DNA from: UBA1479 sp048263775 | Lineage (GTDB): Bacteria; Pseudomonadota; Alphaproteobacteria; Rhodospirillales; Casp-alpha2 | DNA length: 64,000 nt | Direction: 5' to 3' | Assembly: GCA_048263775.1 (NCBI GenBank) | Contig: JBLXDU010000008.1 | Coordinates: 62,001-126,000 of the forward strand | Shown here: positions 1-8,480 of the stretch, piece after piece | Layout: each line of letters starts with the position of its first letter | How positions within the stretch are numbered: position 1 is the first letter of the stretch | Made by a program: the position numbers and the translations under genes | The notes under the pieces: model-generated | Told to the model about the DNA's origin: nothing | What the model saw: only the letters and a program-made list of their open reading frames with translations | The model's database searches: none

Positions 1-116
1 AAGTCGGCGACCGCACGCCGGGCGACGCGGCCAGCTATCCCCGCGACGACATCCAAGCCGACCTGGGCCCGGACGGCCAGTGGCTGTTCACCCATAAGGA
101 CGGCCGTCCTTACTGA
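1..116 (+). CDS. C-terminal end of an unidentified protein (partial)
   Basis: The window opens inside a plus-strand reading frame whose codons begin at position 3 and which ends with TGA at 114-116. Only 37 residues are visible, ending in WLFTHKDGRPY. The tail is hydrophilic, with several Asp and Gly residues and no membrane segment. It converges with the DUF427 gene, leaving only 9 bases between the two stops. No family can be assigned from so short a tail, and the frame is accepted mainly because its codon use fits the neighbourhood. Confidence 0.5.
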   Translation, partial: VGDRTPGDAASYPRDDIQADLGPDGQWLFTHKDGRPY

Positions 117-125
117 GTCGACAGC

Positions 126-464
126 CTATTTTTCCTCGAACTTGACCACGAACGGATAGAACGCGATGTGCCCGGCCATGGCTTCCAACCCCGCCGGCGG
201 GGTCTCGTAGGCCCAGGCGGCGTTTTCCGCCGTCCGGCCACCGGCGTTCACGGTCCAATAACTGGCCGTGCCTTTGTGCGGGCATAGGGTGGATTTTTCC
301 GTCGGCGCCAGGGCCTCCATGCGCACGTCGGCCTTTGGGAAATAGTACATGGGCGCATAGGCGCCCTCTTTCAAAATCTGCGCCTTGGTGCTTTCGGCGA
401 TCACCTCGCCGCCAACGGTGGCGGTGACGGTCTTGGCGGCGGGGGTCAGGGAAAGGTCGGTCAT
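126..464 (-). CDS. DUF427 domain-containing protein
   Basis: A 112-residue protein made of a single DUF427 domain, a small beta-rich fold without established enzymatic activity. The supporting pattern is the central segment with YYFPKADV, then CPHKGTASYWTV and a C-terminal AFYPFVVKF, which together are typical of the family. There is no signal peptide, so it should be cytoplasmic. It is transcribed leftward from a 140-base gap behind the macB-like gene and appears monocistronic. The length equals the usual single-domain family size. The family assignment is firm; the function is unknown. Confidence 0.85.
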   Translation of the reverse strand: MTDLSLTPAAKTVTATVGGEVIAESTKAQILKEGAYAPMYYFPKADVRMEALAPTEKSTLCPHKGTASYWTVNAGGRTAENAAWAYETPPAGLEAMAGHIAFYPFVVKFEEK

Positions 465-604
465 GGGCCGGGCTCCTTACAAAATATGATCGGAATTGCG
501 GCCTATATCCGCCGCCGCGCCGCCGATTGCCACGCACATCCGTTCACATTCTGGTGGGGACTCCGAATCCGAGAATACTCTGCTCGGGCGACGATTCTGT
601 GGAT

Positions 605-1810
605 CTATTCGTGGCGCAAGGCCTCGATGGGGTCGAGCCGCGCGGCATGGCGTGCCGGAAAATAGCCGAAGACCACCCCGACGGCGGCGGAAAACAGGAA
701 GGCGACGGCGACGATCAGGAAATCGACCGTGAACGGCAGATGCATGGCGGCAGATGCCAGCCCGGCCAGGCCGAGGCCCAGAAGGATGCCGATCAGCCCG
801 CCCAGCAGAGACAAGACGACGGCTTCCACCAGAAATTGCATGAGGACCTGGGACTCCTGCGCCCCGATCGCCAATCGAATGCCGATTTCCCGTGTCCGTT
901 CGGTGACGGACACCAGCATGATGTTCATGATGCCGATGCCGCCGACCAGAAGACTGACCCCGGCAACGGCGCCAAGCAACCCGGTCAGGACCTTTGCCGT
1001 GCCGGTCTGGGTTTCCAGCACCTGTTTCATGTCGCGTACGCTGAAATCGTCGTCCTTGGCCGAGGTGATATTGCGCCGTTCGCGCAGCAAGCGTTCGATG
1101 TCCGTCTGGACCTTTGCGGTTTCCACGCCGTCTTCGGCCGAAATGTTGATCCGCCCGATGTCCGAGTTGCCGACCAGGCGGCGCTGCACCGCGCGCAATG
1201 GCATCAGCACGATATCGTCCTGATCCGTGCCGAAACTGGATTGGCCTTTCGGGGCCAAAATGCCGATGACCTCGCAGGAGACGTTTTTGACGCGGATATT
1301 GCGGCCCAGGGCCTCTGCTCTGCCGAACAATTCGTCGCGCACGGTCTCGCCCAGAATGCAGGCGGCGCGTCCCGAGCGAACTTCCCCGTCGAAAAAGCTG
1401 CGGCCGTCGGACAGGGTCCAGTTCTGCGTCGTCAGATAGGCGTTATCGGTGCCTGCCACGGTCGTCTTGCGGCTTTCCGAGCCGACGATCACGGTGGCCG
1501 TAGTCTGGGCGATGGGTGCCACGGCGCGAACGCCGTGCAATTGTTCGCGCAGGGCCTCGATGTCGCGCGCGGTGAAGTTCTTGGCGTCCGATGTCGCGCG
1601 ACCGGGGCCGAACTGGCCGGGGCGCACGAACAGAAGATTGGTTCCCAGCTTTGACAGGTCGGCGGAAACTTTGGCGGCGGTGCCGTTGCCGATGGTCACC
1701 ATGCCGATCACCGCGCCGACGCCGATGACGATGCCCAGGACAGTCAGGAAAGATCGCAAGGCGTTTCGTAGGATCGCCTGAAAGGCCAGCTTGACGGTTT
1801 CAAATACCAT
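605..1810 (-). CDS. MacB/FtsX-type ABC transporter permease
   Basis: A 401-residue inner-membrane permease with the MacB layout: one membrane segment near residues 20-40, a large periplasmic domain (MacB_PCD), then three membrane segments in the last 130 residues (FtsX domain). Near the C-terminus it carries the family pattern TREIGIRLAIGA and ends with PIEALRHE. Unlike E. coli MacB, the ATPase is a separate gene: the ATPase stop and this ATG overlap by one base (TGATG at 1808-1812), which implies translational coupling. It is the last gene of an adaptor-ATPase-permease operon and probably exports a peptide, lipid or drug substrate. The substrate cannot be read from the sequence. Confidence 0.9.
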   Translation of the reverse strand: MVFETVKLAFQAILRNALRSFLTVLGIVIGVGAVIGMVTIGNGTAAKVSADLSKLGTNLLFVRPGQFGPGRATSDAKNFTARDIEALREQLHGVRAVAPIAQTTATVIVGSESRKTTVAGTDNAYLTTQNWTLSDGRSFFDGEVRSGRAACILGETVRDELFGRAEALGRNIRVKNVSCEVIGILAPKGQSSFGTDQDDIVLMPLRAVQRRLVGNSDIGRINISAEDGVETAKVQTDIERLLRERRNITSAKDDDFSVRDMKQVLETQTGTAKVLTGLLGAVAGVSLLVGGIGIMNIMLVSVTERTREIGIRLAIGAQESQVLMQFLVEAVVLSLLGGLIGILLGLGLAGLASAAMHLPFTVDFLIVAVAFLFSAAVGVVFGYFPARHAARLDPIEALRHE

Positions 1811-2529
1811 CAGGCGGCTCCGTCCAGTTGCCGGGTCGGGGCGATGCGCCCGTCGATGAAGTTCAGGGTTCGATGGGCGAACGCGGCCATGTCCGGTTCG
1901 TGGGTGACCATGATGACGGTGATGCCTTGATCCTGGTTGAGGTTGACCAGCAGGTCCATGATCTCGCGGCTGGTCTTGGAATCCAGGTTGCCCGTCGGTT
2001 CGTCGGCCAACAGAACCTTGGGTTCGGTGGCGATGGCGCGGGCAACGGCCACCCGTTGTTGCTGGCCGCCGGAAAGCTCGTTGGGGGCATGATTCTCCCG
2101 CCCCGCCAGCCCAACCCGTGCGAGGGCATCCGCCGCCAGGGCGCGCCGTTGCGCCGGTGGGGTGCCGCGGTAGATCAGGGGCAGTTCCACATTCTCCAAC
2201 GCCGATGTCCGCGCCAGCAGGTTGAAGCCCTGGAACACAAAGCCCAGGTAGTTGCGCCGCAAAAGGGCCCGTTGCCGGCGGTCCAAAGTGCCGACGTCGA
2301 TCCCGAGAAAGCGGTACGTGCCGGAACTGGGCACATCCAGGCAGCCCAGGATATTCATGGCCGTCGACTTGCCGGATCCGGAGGGCCCCATGATTGCGAC
2401 GAACTCGCCCTCCGTGATGGTCAGATCGACGCCGTCCAACGCGCGGACCTCCGCCGATCCCGCGCCGTAGATTTTAGAAACGCCCTCGAATTCGATCAGA
2501 ACCGGCGCCGCGCTGTCCTGGGGATCCAT
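1810..2529 (-). CDS. ABC transporter ATP-binding protein, MacB/LolD type
   Basis: A 239-residue nucleotide-binding subunit. Walker A is GPSGSGKST at residues 48-56, the signature is LSGGQ at 152-156, and Walker B runs into ADEPTGNLD around 172-182. The ADEPTGNLD sequence is characteristic of the MacB/LolD/FtsE branch. It lies 10 bases downstream of the adaptor gene and overlaps the permease gene by one base, so the three make one operon. It should energise the separate permease at the inner membrane. Confidence 0.92.
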   Translation of the reverse strand: MDPQDSAAPVLIEFEGVSKIYGAGSAEVRALDGVDLTITEGEFVAIMGPSGSGKSTAMNILGCLDVPSSGTYRFLGIDVGTLDRRQRALLRRNYLGFVFQGFNLLARTSALENVELPLIYRGTPPAQRRALAADALARVGLAGRENHAPNELSGGQQQRVAVARAIATEPKVLLADEPTGNLDSKTSREIMDLLVNLNQDQGITVIMVTHEPDMAAFAHRTLNFIDGRIAPTRQLDGAA

Positions 2530-2539
2530 GGTTCGGGTC

Positions 2540-3832
2540 TCATTTCGCGGATGTGGTGGAATCGACGATTACGGCCTGTCCGGGCTCGATCGCGCCCTTG
2601 ATAACCTGTGTCCGGCGGCCGTCCGACGATCCGATCGTCACCGGGACGGCGTGCGGCTGCCCGTCCTTCAGTGTCCACAACAGGCGTTCCGGCCCGCTTT
2701 CCGCCGCCTTGCTGGGCTGACGGAACTTCGGCATGCCGGGAAACAGTTTCTGTAAAAACCCGGTCTCCTCTGCGGCCGGATCAGTGGTGGGTGGGGAGAA
2801 CCGCAGGGCTGCGTTGGGCACCGTCAGCGCGCCGGCGACCTGCTCGACCGTGATTTCCGCTGTCGCCGTCATTCCGGGGCGCAGTGCGAGATCGTCGTTG
2901 TCTGTCGTCAGCACGGCCTTGTAGGTCACGACGTCCTGAACGATCTCGGACCCCAGGTACAGTTCCGTGATGCGGGCGGCGAAACGGCGGTCCGGATAGG
3001 CATCGACCGTAAAGGCGGCGGTTTGCCCGACTTTGACTTTGCCGACATCGGCCTCGTCGACATCGACCTGGACTTCCATTTCCCGCAAATCCTCGGCCAG
3101 GGTGAACAGCACCGGTGCCTGAAAAGAGGTCGCGACGGTCTGGCCCGGTTCCACGTTACGGCTGAGAACGACTCCGGTGATGGGGGAACAGATGCAGGCC
3201 TTGGCCAGGTTGGTTTCCTGGAGCTTCAAATCCGCTTTCGCGGCGCTGACGTCGGCGCGGGCGCTGGCAAGCGCCGCCGTCGCCCGGTCGTAGGCGGCCT
3301 TGGCGATTTCCAGATCCCGCTCGCTGCCGACCTTGCGCTCCGCCAGCTGCTTCTTTCGCAGAAAGTCCAGATGCTTTTCCTTCTCGGTGGCGATGGCTTC
3401 CAGGACACTGGCCTCGGCGGCGGCGAGATGGGCGCGGGAACTGTCGACCGTGGCCTCCAGGCGGTCGGTGTCCAGCTTGGCGAGGGGCTGGCCCTTGGTG
3501 ACCGGGGAATTGTAATCGACCAGAACCTCGCGGATGATTCCGGACAATTCGCTGGAGACATCGACCTCGTTGGTCGGTTGGACGGACCCTGTCGCCGTCA
3601 CGATCACGGTGAGATCGCTTTTGGTCGCGGGCTGGGTGACATATTGAACGGCGCTTTGCGGCCCGCGCGCGGCCCAAAAAGCCATCGCCCCGGCAACAAC
3701 GCCGACAACGACAAGCAGAATCGCCCGGCTGCGCCATCGTGACCAGATCCCGTTGGCGGCCTCGTCGCCGACTCCCAGGACCGATTTGATGTCCGGGCCG
3801 TCCTTCGGCCGGTCGGATGGGATGTCGTCCAT
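2540..3832 (-). CDS. MacA/HlyD-type periplasmic adaptor
   Basis: A 430-residue membrane fusion protein. A short cytoplasmic N-terminus precedes a membrane anchor at about residues 37-54. Then come a barrel-sandwich/lipoyl half (VQPTNEVDVSSELSGII), a Lys/Ala/Glu-rich alpha hairpin, the second lipoyl half (SPITGVVLSRNVEPGQTV) and a beta-barrel domain. It should bridge the inner-membrane permease to an outer-membrane channel, but no TolC-like gene is nearby. It is the first gene of the operon and its promoter lies just upstream. The MacA family is clear; the exported substrate is unknown. Confidence 0.88.
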   Translation of the reverse strand: MDDIPSDRPKDGPDIKSVLGVGDEAANGIWSRWRSRAILLVVVGVVAGAMAFWAARGPQSAVQYVTQPATKSDLTVIVTATGSVQPTNEVDVSSELSGIIREVLVDYNSPVTKGQPLAKLDTDRLEATVDSSRAHLAAAEASVLEAIATEKEKHLDFLRKKQLAERKVGSERDLEIAKAAYDRATAALASARADVSAAKADLKLQETNLAKACICSPITGVVLSRNVEPGQTVATSFQAPVLFTLAEDLREMEVQVDVDEADVGKVKVGQTAAFTVDAYPDRRFAARITELYLGSEIVQDVVTYKAVLTTDNDDLALRPGMTATAEITVEQVAGALTVPNAALRFSPPTTDPAAEETGFLQKLFPGMPKFRQPSKAAESGPERLLWTLKDGQPHAVPVTIGSSDGRRTQVIKGAIEPGQAVIVDSTTSAK

Positions 3833-3864
3833 GCCTGTTCATTCTCCGCTTATGGTTGAAGCGG

Positions 3865-3906
3865 ATTATAGCACCGGCGGGGTGTTGCTAATTGATTTCG
3901 GTCATG
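3865..3906 (-). promoter_or_regulatory. Promoter of the macAB-like operon with CRP/FNR-type box
   Basis: Read on the minus strand, a perfect -10 TATAAT lies at 3870-3865, putting the start site near 3858. There is no recognisable -35. Instead ATGACCGAAATCAA (3906-3893) matches the FNR/FixK consensus TTGAYNNNNRTCAA at 9 of 10 fixed positions. It is centred about 41.5 bases upstream of the inferred start, the class II activator position. The spacing and missing -35 fit activator dependence; the identity of the regulator is inference. Confidence 0.5.
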
Positions 3907-3940
3907 TCGCGCGGCCGATCGGACCGTTGTTGGCCGGGGC

Positions 3941-4888
3941 TCAATCGCCCTCGTCGATCCAATCGTTGATCAGGCGCCGGGAAATCGAATCGGTTCGCGG
4001 CAGGCGCGGGCGGTTGGGGTCCGTTTCGCCGTAGTATTCGCCGAATTGGGCCAGATCGGCGCGGGAAAACCACCTGGCTTCGCGGATTTCCGTGGGATCG
4101 ACGTTGATGTCGTCGTTCAACCCCCGGGCCCGGAAGCCCAGCATGAGCGAGGCCGGGAACGGCCAGGGCTGCGATCCCCGGTAGGTCACGTCGTCAACGC
4201 GGATGCCCGATTCCTCCAGCACCTCGCGGGCGACCGCTTCCTCCAGGCTTTCGCCAGGCTCGACGAAGCCCGCCAGGGTCGAATACATGGGAAAATCCCA
4301 GCGCGTCGACCAGCCCAGCAGGCAGCGATCAATGCCGTCGGCCCCCACATGGGTCACCAGCATGATGACCGCCGGGTCCGTGCGCGGGAAATGGCTGCGC
4401 CCGCAATCCGGATTGGTGCAGGCCTGGACATGGCCACTGTCCCTCGGCTCCGTCGGGCTGCCGCAATCGCTGCAGTATTTCTGCCGCCGGTGCCAATGGG
4501 TCATGCCCCGGGCATAGGCCAGGATCGTCGCCTCATCGGCGGCCAGCAGCCGTCCGACCTGGCGCAGATCTTCGAACGTGGCGCCGTTGACCAGGTTCGG
4601 CAGGGCGTGTTCTTCGTGATGGGACAGGTCGACGGCGAAATAGGGCGCGTCTTCCCAAAGGCCCAGGAACACCTGCACGCTGGCATGCATGGTGACGGTG
4701 ACCGCCGCCTCGCCGGTCAGCCAACCGGCCCGAGGGTTATCCCCCGGTTCCACCAGGTTGCGGTCGCGCCACACGGGCGCCACCCGGGCCTTGGGGTGGC
4801 TGAGAAGTTCCGCGACCGCAGCGTCACCGCGCCGCCGGTCGCCGGCCCGGTCCAGGGGACCGCCCGTATACATCAATCTTTTTGGCAT
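3941..4888 (-). CDS. nudC: NAD+ diphosphatase (NADH pyrophosphatase)
   Basis: A 315-residue Nudix hydrolase that splits NAD(H) into NMN(H) and AMP and, in the family, removes NAD caps from RNA. Four zinc cysteines are seen at residues 139, 142, 157 and 162. The Nudix box begins at G207 and has the pattern GFVEPGES, REVLEESGI. The NudC signature SQPWPFPAS is at 239-247. The length is longer than E. coli NudC but normal for alphaproteobacteria, which carry an extra N-terminal domain. It is monocistronic and divergent from the SRP RNA gene. Confidence 0.95.
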   Translation of the reverse strand: MPKRLMYTGGPLDRAGDRRRGDAAVAELLSHPKARVAPVWRDRNLVEPGDNPRAGWLTGEAAVTVTMHASVQVFLGLWEDAPYFAVDLSHHEEHALPNLVNGATFEDLRQVGRLLAADEATILAYARGMTHWHRRQKYCSDCGSPTEPRDSGHVQACTNPDCGRSHFPRTDPAVIMLVTHVGADGIDRCLLGWSTRWDFPMYSTLAGFVEPGESLEEAVAREVLEESGIRVDDVTYRGSQPWPFPASLMLGFRARGLNDDINVDPTEIREARWFSRADLAQFGEYYGETDPNRPRLPRTDSISRRLINDWIDEGD

Positions 4889-4973
4889 TCGGGAAAATTG
4901 GCACAGGTACCGGCCCTTGGCAACGGCCCTGACAGGGTCCGCGATTTATCCCCAGCAAGGATGTGCGCCGCGC

Positions 4974-5004
4974 TTGTGGAAACCCCGCCAAGAGTTGCTA
5001 TATT
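4974..5004 (+). promoter_or_regulatory. Candidate promoter of the SRP RNA gene
   Basis: A good -10, TATATT, lies at 4999-5004, six bases before the 5' end of the RNA. The best -35 is TTGTGG at 4974-4979, with a 19-base spacer that is longer than ideal. The -10 is convincing by position; the -35 is tentative. Confidence 0.5.
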
Positions 5005-5009
5005 AGGGG

Positions 5010-5106
5010 CAGGAGACTGGCCCGGACGGGCTTCCTCGCGAACCCGGTCAGGTCCGGAAGGAAGCAGCCGTAACGAGTTTCGGCCCGGGTCGGTGCCAGT
5101 CTCCGC
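5010..5106 (+). ncRNA. ffs: Signal recognition particle RNA (4.5S, bacterial small type)
   Basis: A hairpin RNA of about 97 bases. The terminal stem pairs GAGACTGG at 5013-5020 with CCAGTCTC at 5096-5103. The apical domain contains the conserved sequence GGTCAGGTCCGGAAGGAAGCAGCC at about 5046-5069, including the GGAA tetraloop and the asymmetric AGCAGCC side that binds Ffh. It sits 85 bases upstream of dnaX, its usual neighbour in alphaproteobacteria. The exact ends are inferred from stem pairing. Confidence 0.93.
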
Positions 5107-5190
5107 TTAATTTCCCCAGGTGCGCGGCCCCAAGGGGCGCCGCCGCCGCCCAAAGCCGGGCCAACCAGCCCCTCCCGCCACGGACGGCCC

Positions 5191-7047
5191 ATGGACGATA
5201 TGGACGCAACCCGGGACCACCCCGCACCCGCCGCTTCCGGCGGGGGTGACGCCGCCCCCGACCAGGCGGCCTATCAGGTTCTCGCACGCAAATACCGGCC
5301 GACCGACTTCACCAGCCTGATCGGCCAGGAAGCGATGGTCCGCACCCTGACCAACGCCATCGCCGCGGGTCGCCTCGCCCACGCTTTCGTGCTGACCGGG
5401 GTGCGCGGGGTCGGCAAGACGACGACCGCCCGCATCATCGCCCGCGCGCTGAACTGCATCGGCCCCGACGGCACCGGCGGCCCGACGGTGGAGCCCTGCG
5501 GCGTCTGCGCCAACTGCAAGGCGATCGCCCAGGACCGCCACGTCGATGTGATGGAAATGGATGCCGCGTCGCGCACCGGCGTCGACGACATCCGCGAAAT
5601 CATCGATGGCGTGCGCTACCGGCCGACCTCGGCCCGGTTCAAGATCTACATCATCGATGAAGTCCACATGCTGTCGAAGAACGCCTTCAACGCCCTGTTG
5701 AAGACGCTGGAAGAGCCGCCCGAGCATGTGAAGTTCATCTTCGCGACCACGGAAATCCGCAAGGTGCCGGTGACGGTCCTCTCTCGCTGCCAGCGGTTCG
5801 ACCTGCGCCGCATCGAGGTCCAGCGCCTGGCCGATCATTTCAAGGGCATCTGCGCCAAGGAAGGGGCGGAAATTTCCGAGGCCGCCCTGCATCTGATCGC
5901 CCGCGCCGCTGACGGTTCCGTGCGTGACGGTCTGTCGATCCTCGATCAGGCCATCGCCATGACAGAGGGCGTGATCGGCGAGGATCTGGTGCGCGACATG
6001 CTGGGCCTGGCCGACCGCTCGCAAGGCTTCGACCTTCTGGAAAAGACGCTCCAGGGCGACACGCCGGGGGCCCTCAACCAACTGGCATCCATGTATCAGG
6101 ACGGCGCCGATCCGGCGGCGGTGCTGAACGACCTTCTGGAAATCGTTCACTTCCTGACCCGCGCCAAGCTGGTGGCGGAAACGCTGTCCGACCCCGCCGT
6201 GCCCGAGATCGAACGCGTGCGCGGCAAGGACCTGTCCGAACGCCTCGGCATGGGCGCCTTGGCCCGCGCCTGGCAGATGCTGTTGAAGGGCGTGGGTGAA
6301 GTGCAGCACGCGCCCAACGCCATCCAGGCGACGGAAATGATCATCGTGCGATTGGCCCATGCGGCCAACATGCCGACACCCGAGGAAGCGATCCGCCGTT
6401 TGACCGACGAGGGTGCCGCCGCCCCGGCGCCCGCCGCGCCCGCACCGCAGGCTTCCGCTCCGCAAGCGCCGGCACCGCAGGCCACGGCAGCACAGGCACC
6501 GGCGCCGTCACCGTCTCCGGCACCACCTGCCGGCGGCGGGTCCTCCGGCGGCGGCACGGCCCGCGCCCTGGCGCAGCCCGAACCCGATTACGACGACGTC
6601 CCCGATTACGACGGGGAACCGGATTACGATCCGGCCCCCACGTCGGAGGCGGACAACGCCCCTCTGCAGGCGCGGATCGAAACCTTCGCCGACCTGGTCG
6701 CGCTCGCCGGGCAACTGAAAGAAGGCATCCTGCAATCCCACATGATGGCCCAGGTGCATCTGGTGACGTTCGAGCCGGGCCGCATGGAATTCCGCCCTGG
6801 CCCGGGTGCCCCCGATAACCTTGCGGGCGATCTGGGAAAATTTCTGAAATCCGTCACCGGCGAGCGTTGGATGGTCACCGTATCCAACGAAGCGGGCCAG
6901 CCGACCCTGGCCGAACAGCGGGCGAAGGCCCAGGCGGCCGAAAAGGACGAACTTTCCCAGCACCCCCTGGTCAAGGCGGTGATGGAGGCCTTTCCGGGGG
7001 CGGAGATTTCCGACGTTCGTCACCGGGACCGGCAGGACGACGACTAG
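5191..7047 (+). CDS. dnaX: DNA polymerase III subunit gamma/tau
   Basis: A 618-residue clamp-loader ATPase. Walker A is GVRGVGKTT at residues 70-78. The zinc-binding cysteines are C89, C103, C106 and C109. The Walker B segment is IIDEVHML at about 154-161 and the sensor region follows with LKTLEEPP. Domain III is followed by an Ala/Pro/Gln-rich linker from about 410 to 455 and acidic DYDDVPDYDGEPDYD repeats, then a conserved tau-type C-terminal domain. No A-rich slippery site for making gamma by frameshift was noticed. Its stop overlaps the convergent symporter stop by four bases. Confidence 0.96.
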   Translation: MDDMDATRDHPAPAASGGGDAAPDQAAYQVLARKYRPTDFTSLIGQEAMVRTLTNAIAAGRLAHAFVLTGVRGVGKTTTARIIARALNCIGPDGTGGPTVEPCGVCANCKAIAQDRHVDVMEMDAASRTGVDDIREIIDGVRYRPTSARFKIYIIDEVHMLSKNAFNALLKTLEEPPEHVKFIFATTEIRKVPVTVLSRCQRFDLRRIEVQRLADHFKGICAKEGAEISEAALHLIARAADGSVRDGLSILDQAIAMTEGVIGEDLVRDMLGLADRSQGFDLLEKTLQGDTPGALNQLASMYQDGADPAAVLNDLLEIVHFLTRAKLVAETLSDPAVPEIERVRGKDLSERLGMGALARAWQMLLKGVGEVQHAPNAIQATEMIIVRLAHAANMPTPEEAIRRLTDEGAAAPAPAAPAPQASAPQAPAPQATAAQAPAPSPSPAPPAGGGSSGGGTARALAQPEPDYDDVPDYDGEPDYDPAPTSEADNAPLQARIETFADLVALAGQLKEGILQSHMMAQVHLVTFEPGRMEFRPGPGAPDNLAGDLGKFLKSVTGERWMVTVSNEAGQPTLAEQRAKAQAAEKDELSQHPLVKAVMEAFPGAEISDVRHRDRQDDD

Positions 7048-8438
7048 GCGCCCCCGCTGGTCTTTGCCTGGCTCGCAGTCTTCTCCTCGCGCCGCATCCA
7101 GCGGTCCATCAGAACACAGGCGACCAAGTCCCCGACCACGTTAAGGGATGTGCGGCTCATATCCAGGATACGGTCGACGCCCATGATCAGGGCGATCCCC
7201 GCCGGCGGCACACCGACGGTGGCTAGGATGGACGACAGCACGACGATGCCGACCCCGGGCGTGGCCGGTGATCCGATCGATGCCCCCACCGCCGTCAGCA
7301 CGATCAACGTCAAACCGCCGGCCCCGATTTCCACGCCGAACACCTGGGCCAGAAAGATGGCGGCCACGCCCTGGTAAAGGGCCGTGCCGTTCATGTTGAT
7401 GGTGGCGCCCATGGGGATGATGAACTGGCTGATGACGGGGCGGACGCCCAGCCGTTCCTCGGCCGTCTTGATGGACAGCGGCATCACGGCGGCGGAACTC
7501 GACGTCGAGAAGGCAAGCAACATCACGTCCCTGGCCGCGTGCAGGAAACGTCCCGGCCCCATCCCGGCCCCGATTCGGGCAATGGCCAAAAGCAGTACCA
7601 ACAGACAGAGCAGGCCGAGCAGCACCGTGCCGACGTAAATCGCCATGCCGATCAGGGATTGCAGGCCGATCTTGGACGTCAATTGCGCCAGCAGCCCGAA
7701 CACCGCCCAGGGCGCCAGCCACATGGCCCAGCGCACCACGGTCATGCAGACTTCCTGGAGCGAGGCCAGCAAGTCCAACATGGGCTTGGCCTTGTCGCGT
7801 TCCATCATGACAAGGGCGACGCCGACCACGCTGGCGAAGATGACGACCTGCAACATGTTGCTTTCGACCATGGACGACAGCGGGTTGGACGGCACCAGGG
7901 TCAGGAACTGCTGCGGCAGATTGCTGATCGACGGGGCCGCCGGCAGGCTGCCCGCCGCCGCCTGGGGCATGGGATCGAGGCCCGCGCGGATGCTGGCCGC
8001 GTCCAGGTAGTTACCGGGTCCGATGACCAGCGCCAGCCAGATTCCGATGGCCACGGCAACGGCAGTGGTGAGGACGAAATAGAGGACGGACCTGAGCCCG
8101 AGCCGCCGCAATTGCCCCAGATCATTGTTCGAGGACAGCCCCCGGATGATGGAGGCGAAGACCAGAGGAATGACGATCATCTGGATCGTCGCCAGGAACA
8201 ATTGCCCGGGAAAGCCGAGCCAATTGCCGATGGCTGAGGCCGTGGCCGGGGTCACCAGGCCGGCGCTGGGGCCGAGCGCCATGCCCGTGGCAATGCCGAG
8301 CACCATGCCGATCAGCACTTGCAGCCACAACCGGCCGCGCACCAGGTGCTGCAAGGTTTCCGCCATGGGCAACAAGGAGCGGCGCCGGGAATTATCCACG
8401 GGCGTCCAATCTGGGGGCGGGCTCGGGTGCTTGCTCAT
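7044..8438 (-). CDS. Dicarboxylate/amino acid:cation symporter (DAACS family)
   Basis: A 464-residue secondary transporter with about eight membrane segments and two re-entrant loops. Family features include the serine-rich loop FSTSSSAAVMP at about 310-320, the segment MGATINMNGTALYQG and the C-terminal VDRILDMSRTSLNVVGD. These correspond to the Na+/substrate-binding region of GltP/DctA-type carriers. It should import C4-dicarboxylates, glutamate or aspartate with cations. It is transcribed toward dnaX and interrupts the usual dnaX-ybaB order. The substrate is uncertain. Confidence 0.9.
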   Translation of the reverse strand: MSKHPSPPPDWTPVDNSRRRSLLPMAETLQHLVRGRLWLQVLIGMVLGIATGMALGPSAGLVTPATASAIGNWLGFPGQLFLATIQMIVIPLVFASIIRGLSSNNDLGQLRRLGLRSVLYFVLTTAVAVAIGIWLALVIGPGNYLDAASIRAGLDPMPQAAAGSLPAAPSISNLPQQFLTLVPSNPLSSMVESNMLQVVIFASVVGVALVMMERDKAKPMLDLLASLQEVCMTVVRWAMWLAPWAVFGLLAQLTSKIGLQSLIGMAIYVGTVLLGLLCLLVLLLAIARIGAGMGPGRFLHAARDVMLLAFSTSSSAAVMPLSIKTAEERLGVRPVISQFIIPMGATINMNGTALYQGVAAIFLAQVFGVEIGAGGLTLIVLTAVGASIGSPATPGVGIVVLSSILATVGVPPAGIALIMGVDRILDMSRTSLNVVGDLVACVLMDRWMRREEKTASQAKTSGGA

Positions 8439-8480
8439 GGCTTCCTTGTTCTAGCCCAAATGGCCGCGTTGGCGTGTCGT

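Noticed and set aside
527..1654. 375-residue plus-strand frame over macB
   Set aside because: It is antisense to a clear permease gene and has no recognisable domain.
5107..6465. 452-residue frame on the minus strand over dnaX
   Set aside because: It is a His/Gln-rich shadow of dnaX with no family pattern; dnaX has every expected motif on the plus strand.
6410..6660. Ala/Pro repeats and DYD repeats in dnaX as a possible mobile or recoding element
   Set aside because: Low-complexity linkers are normal in tau subunits, and no slippery A-run was seen.
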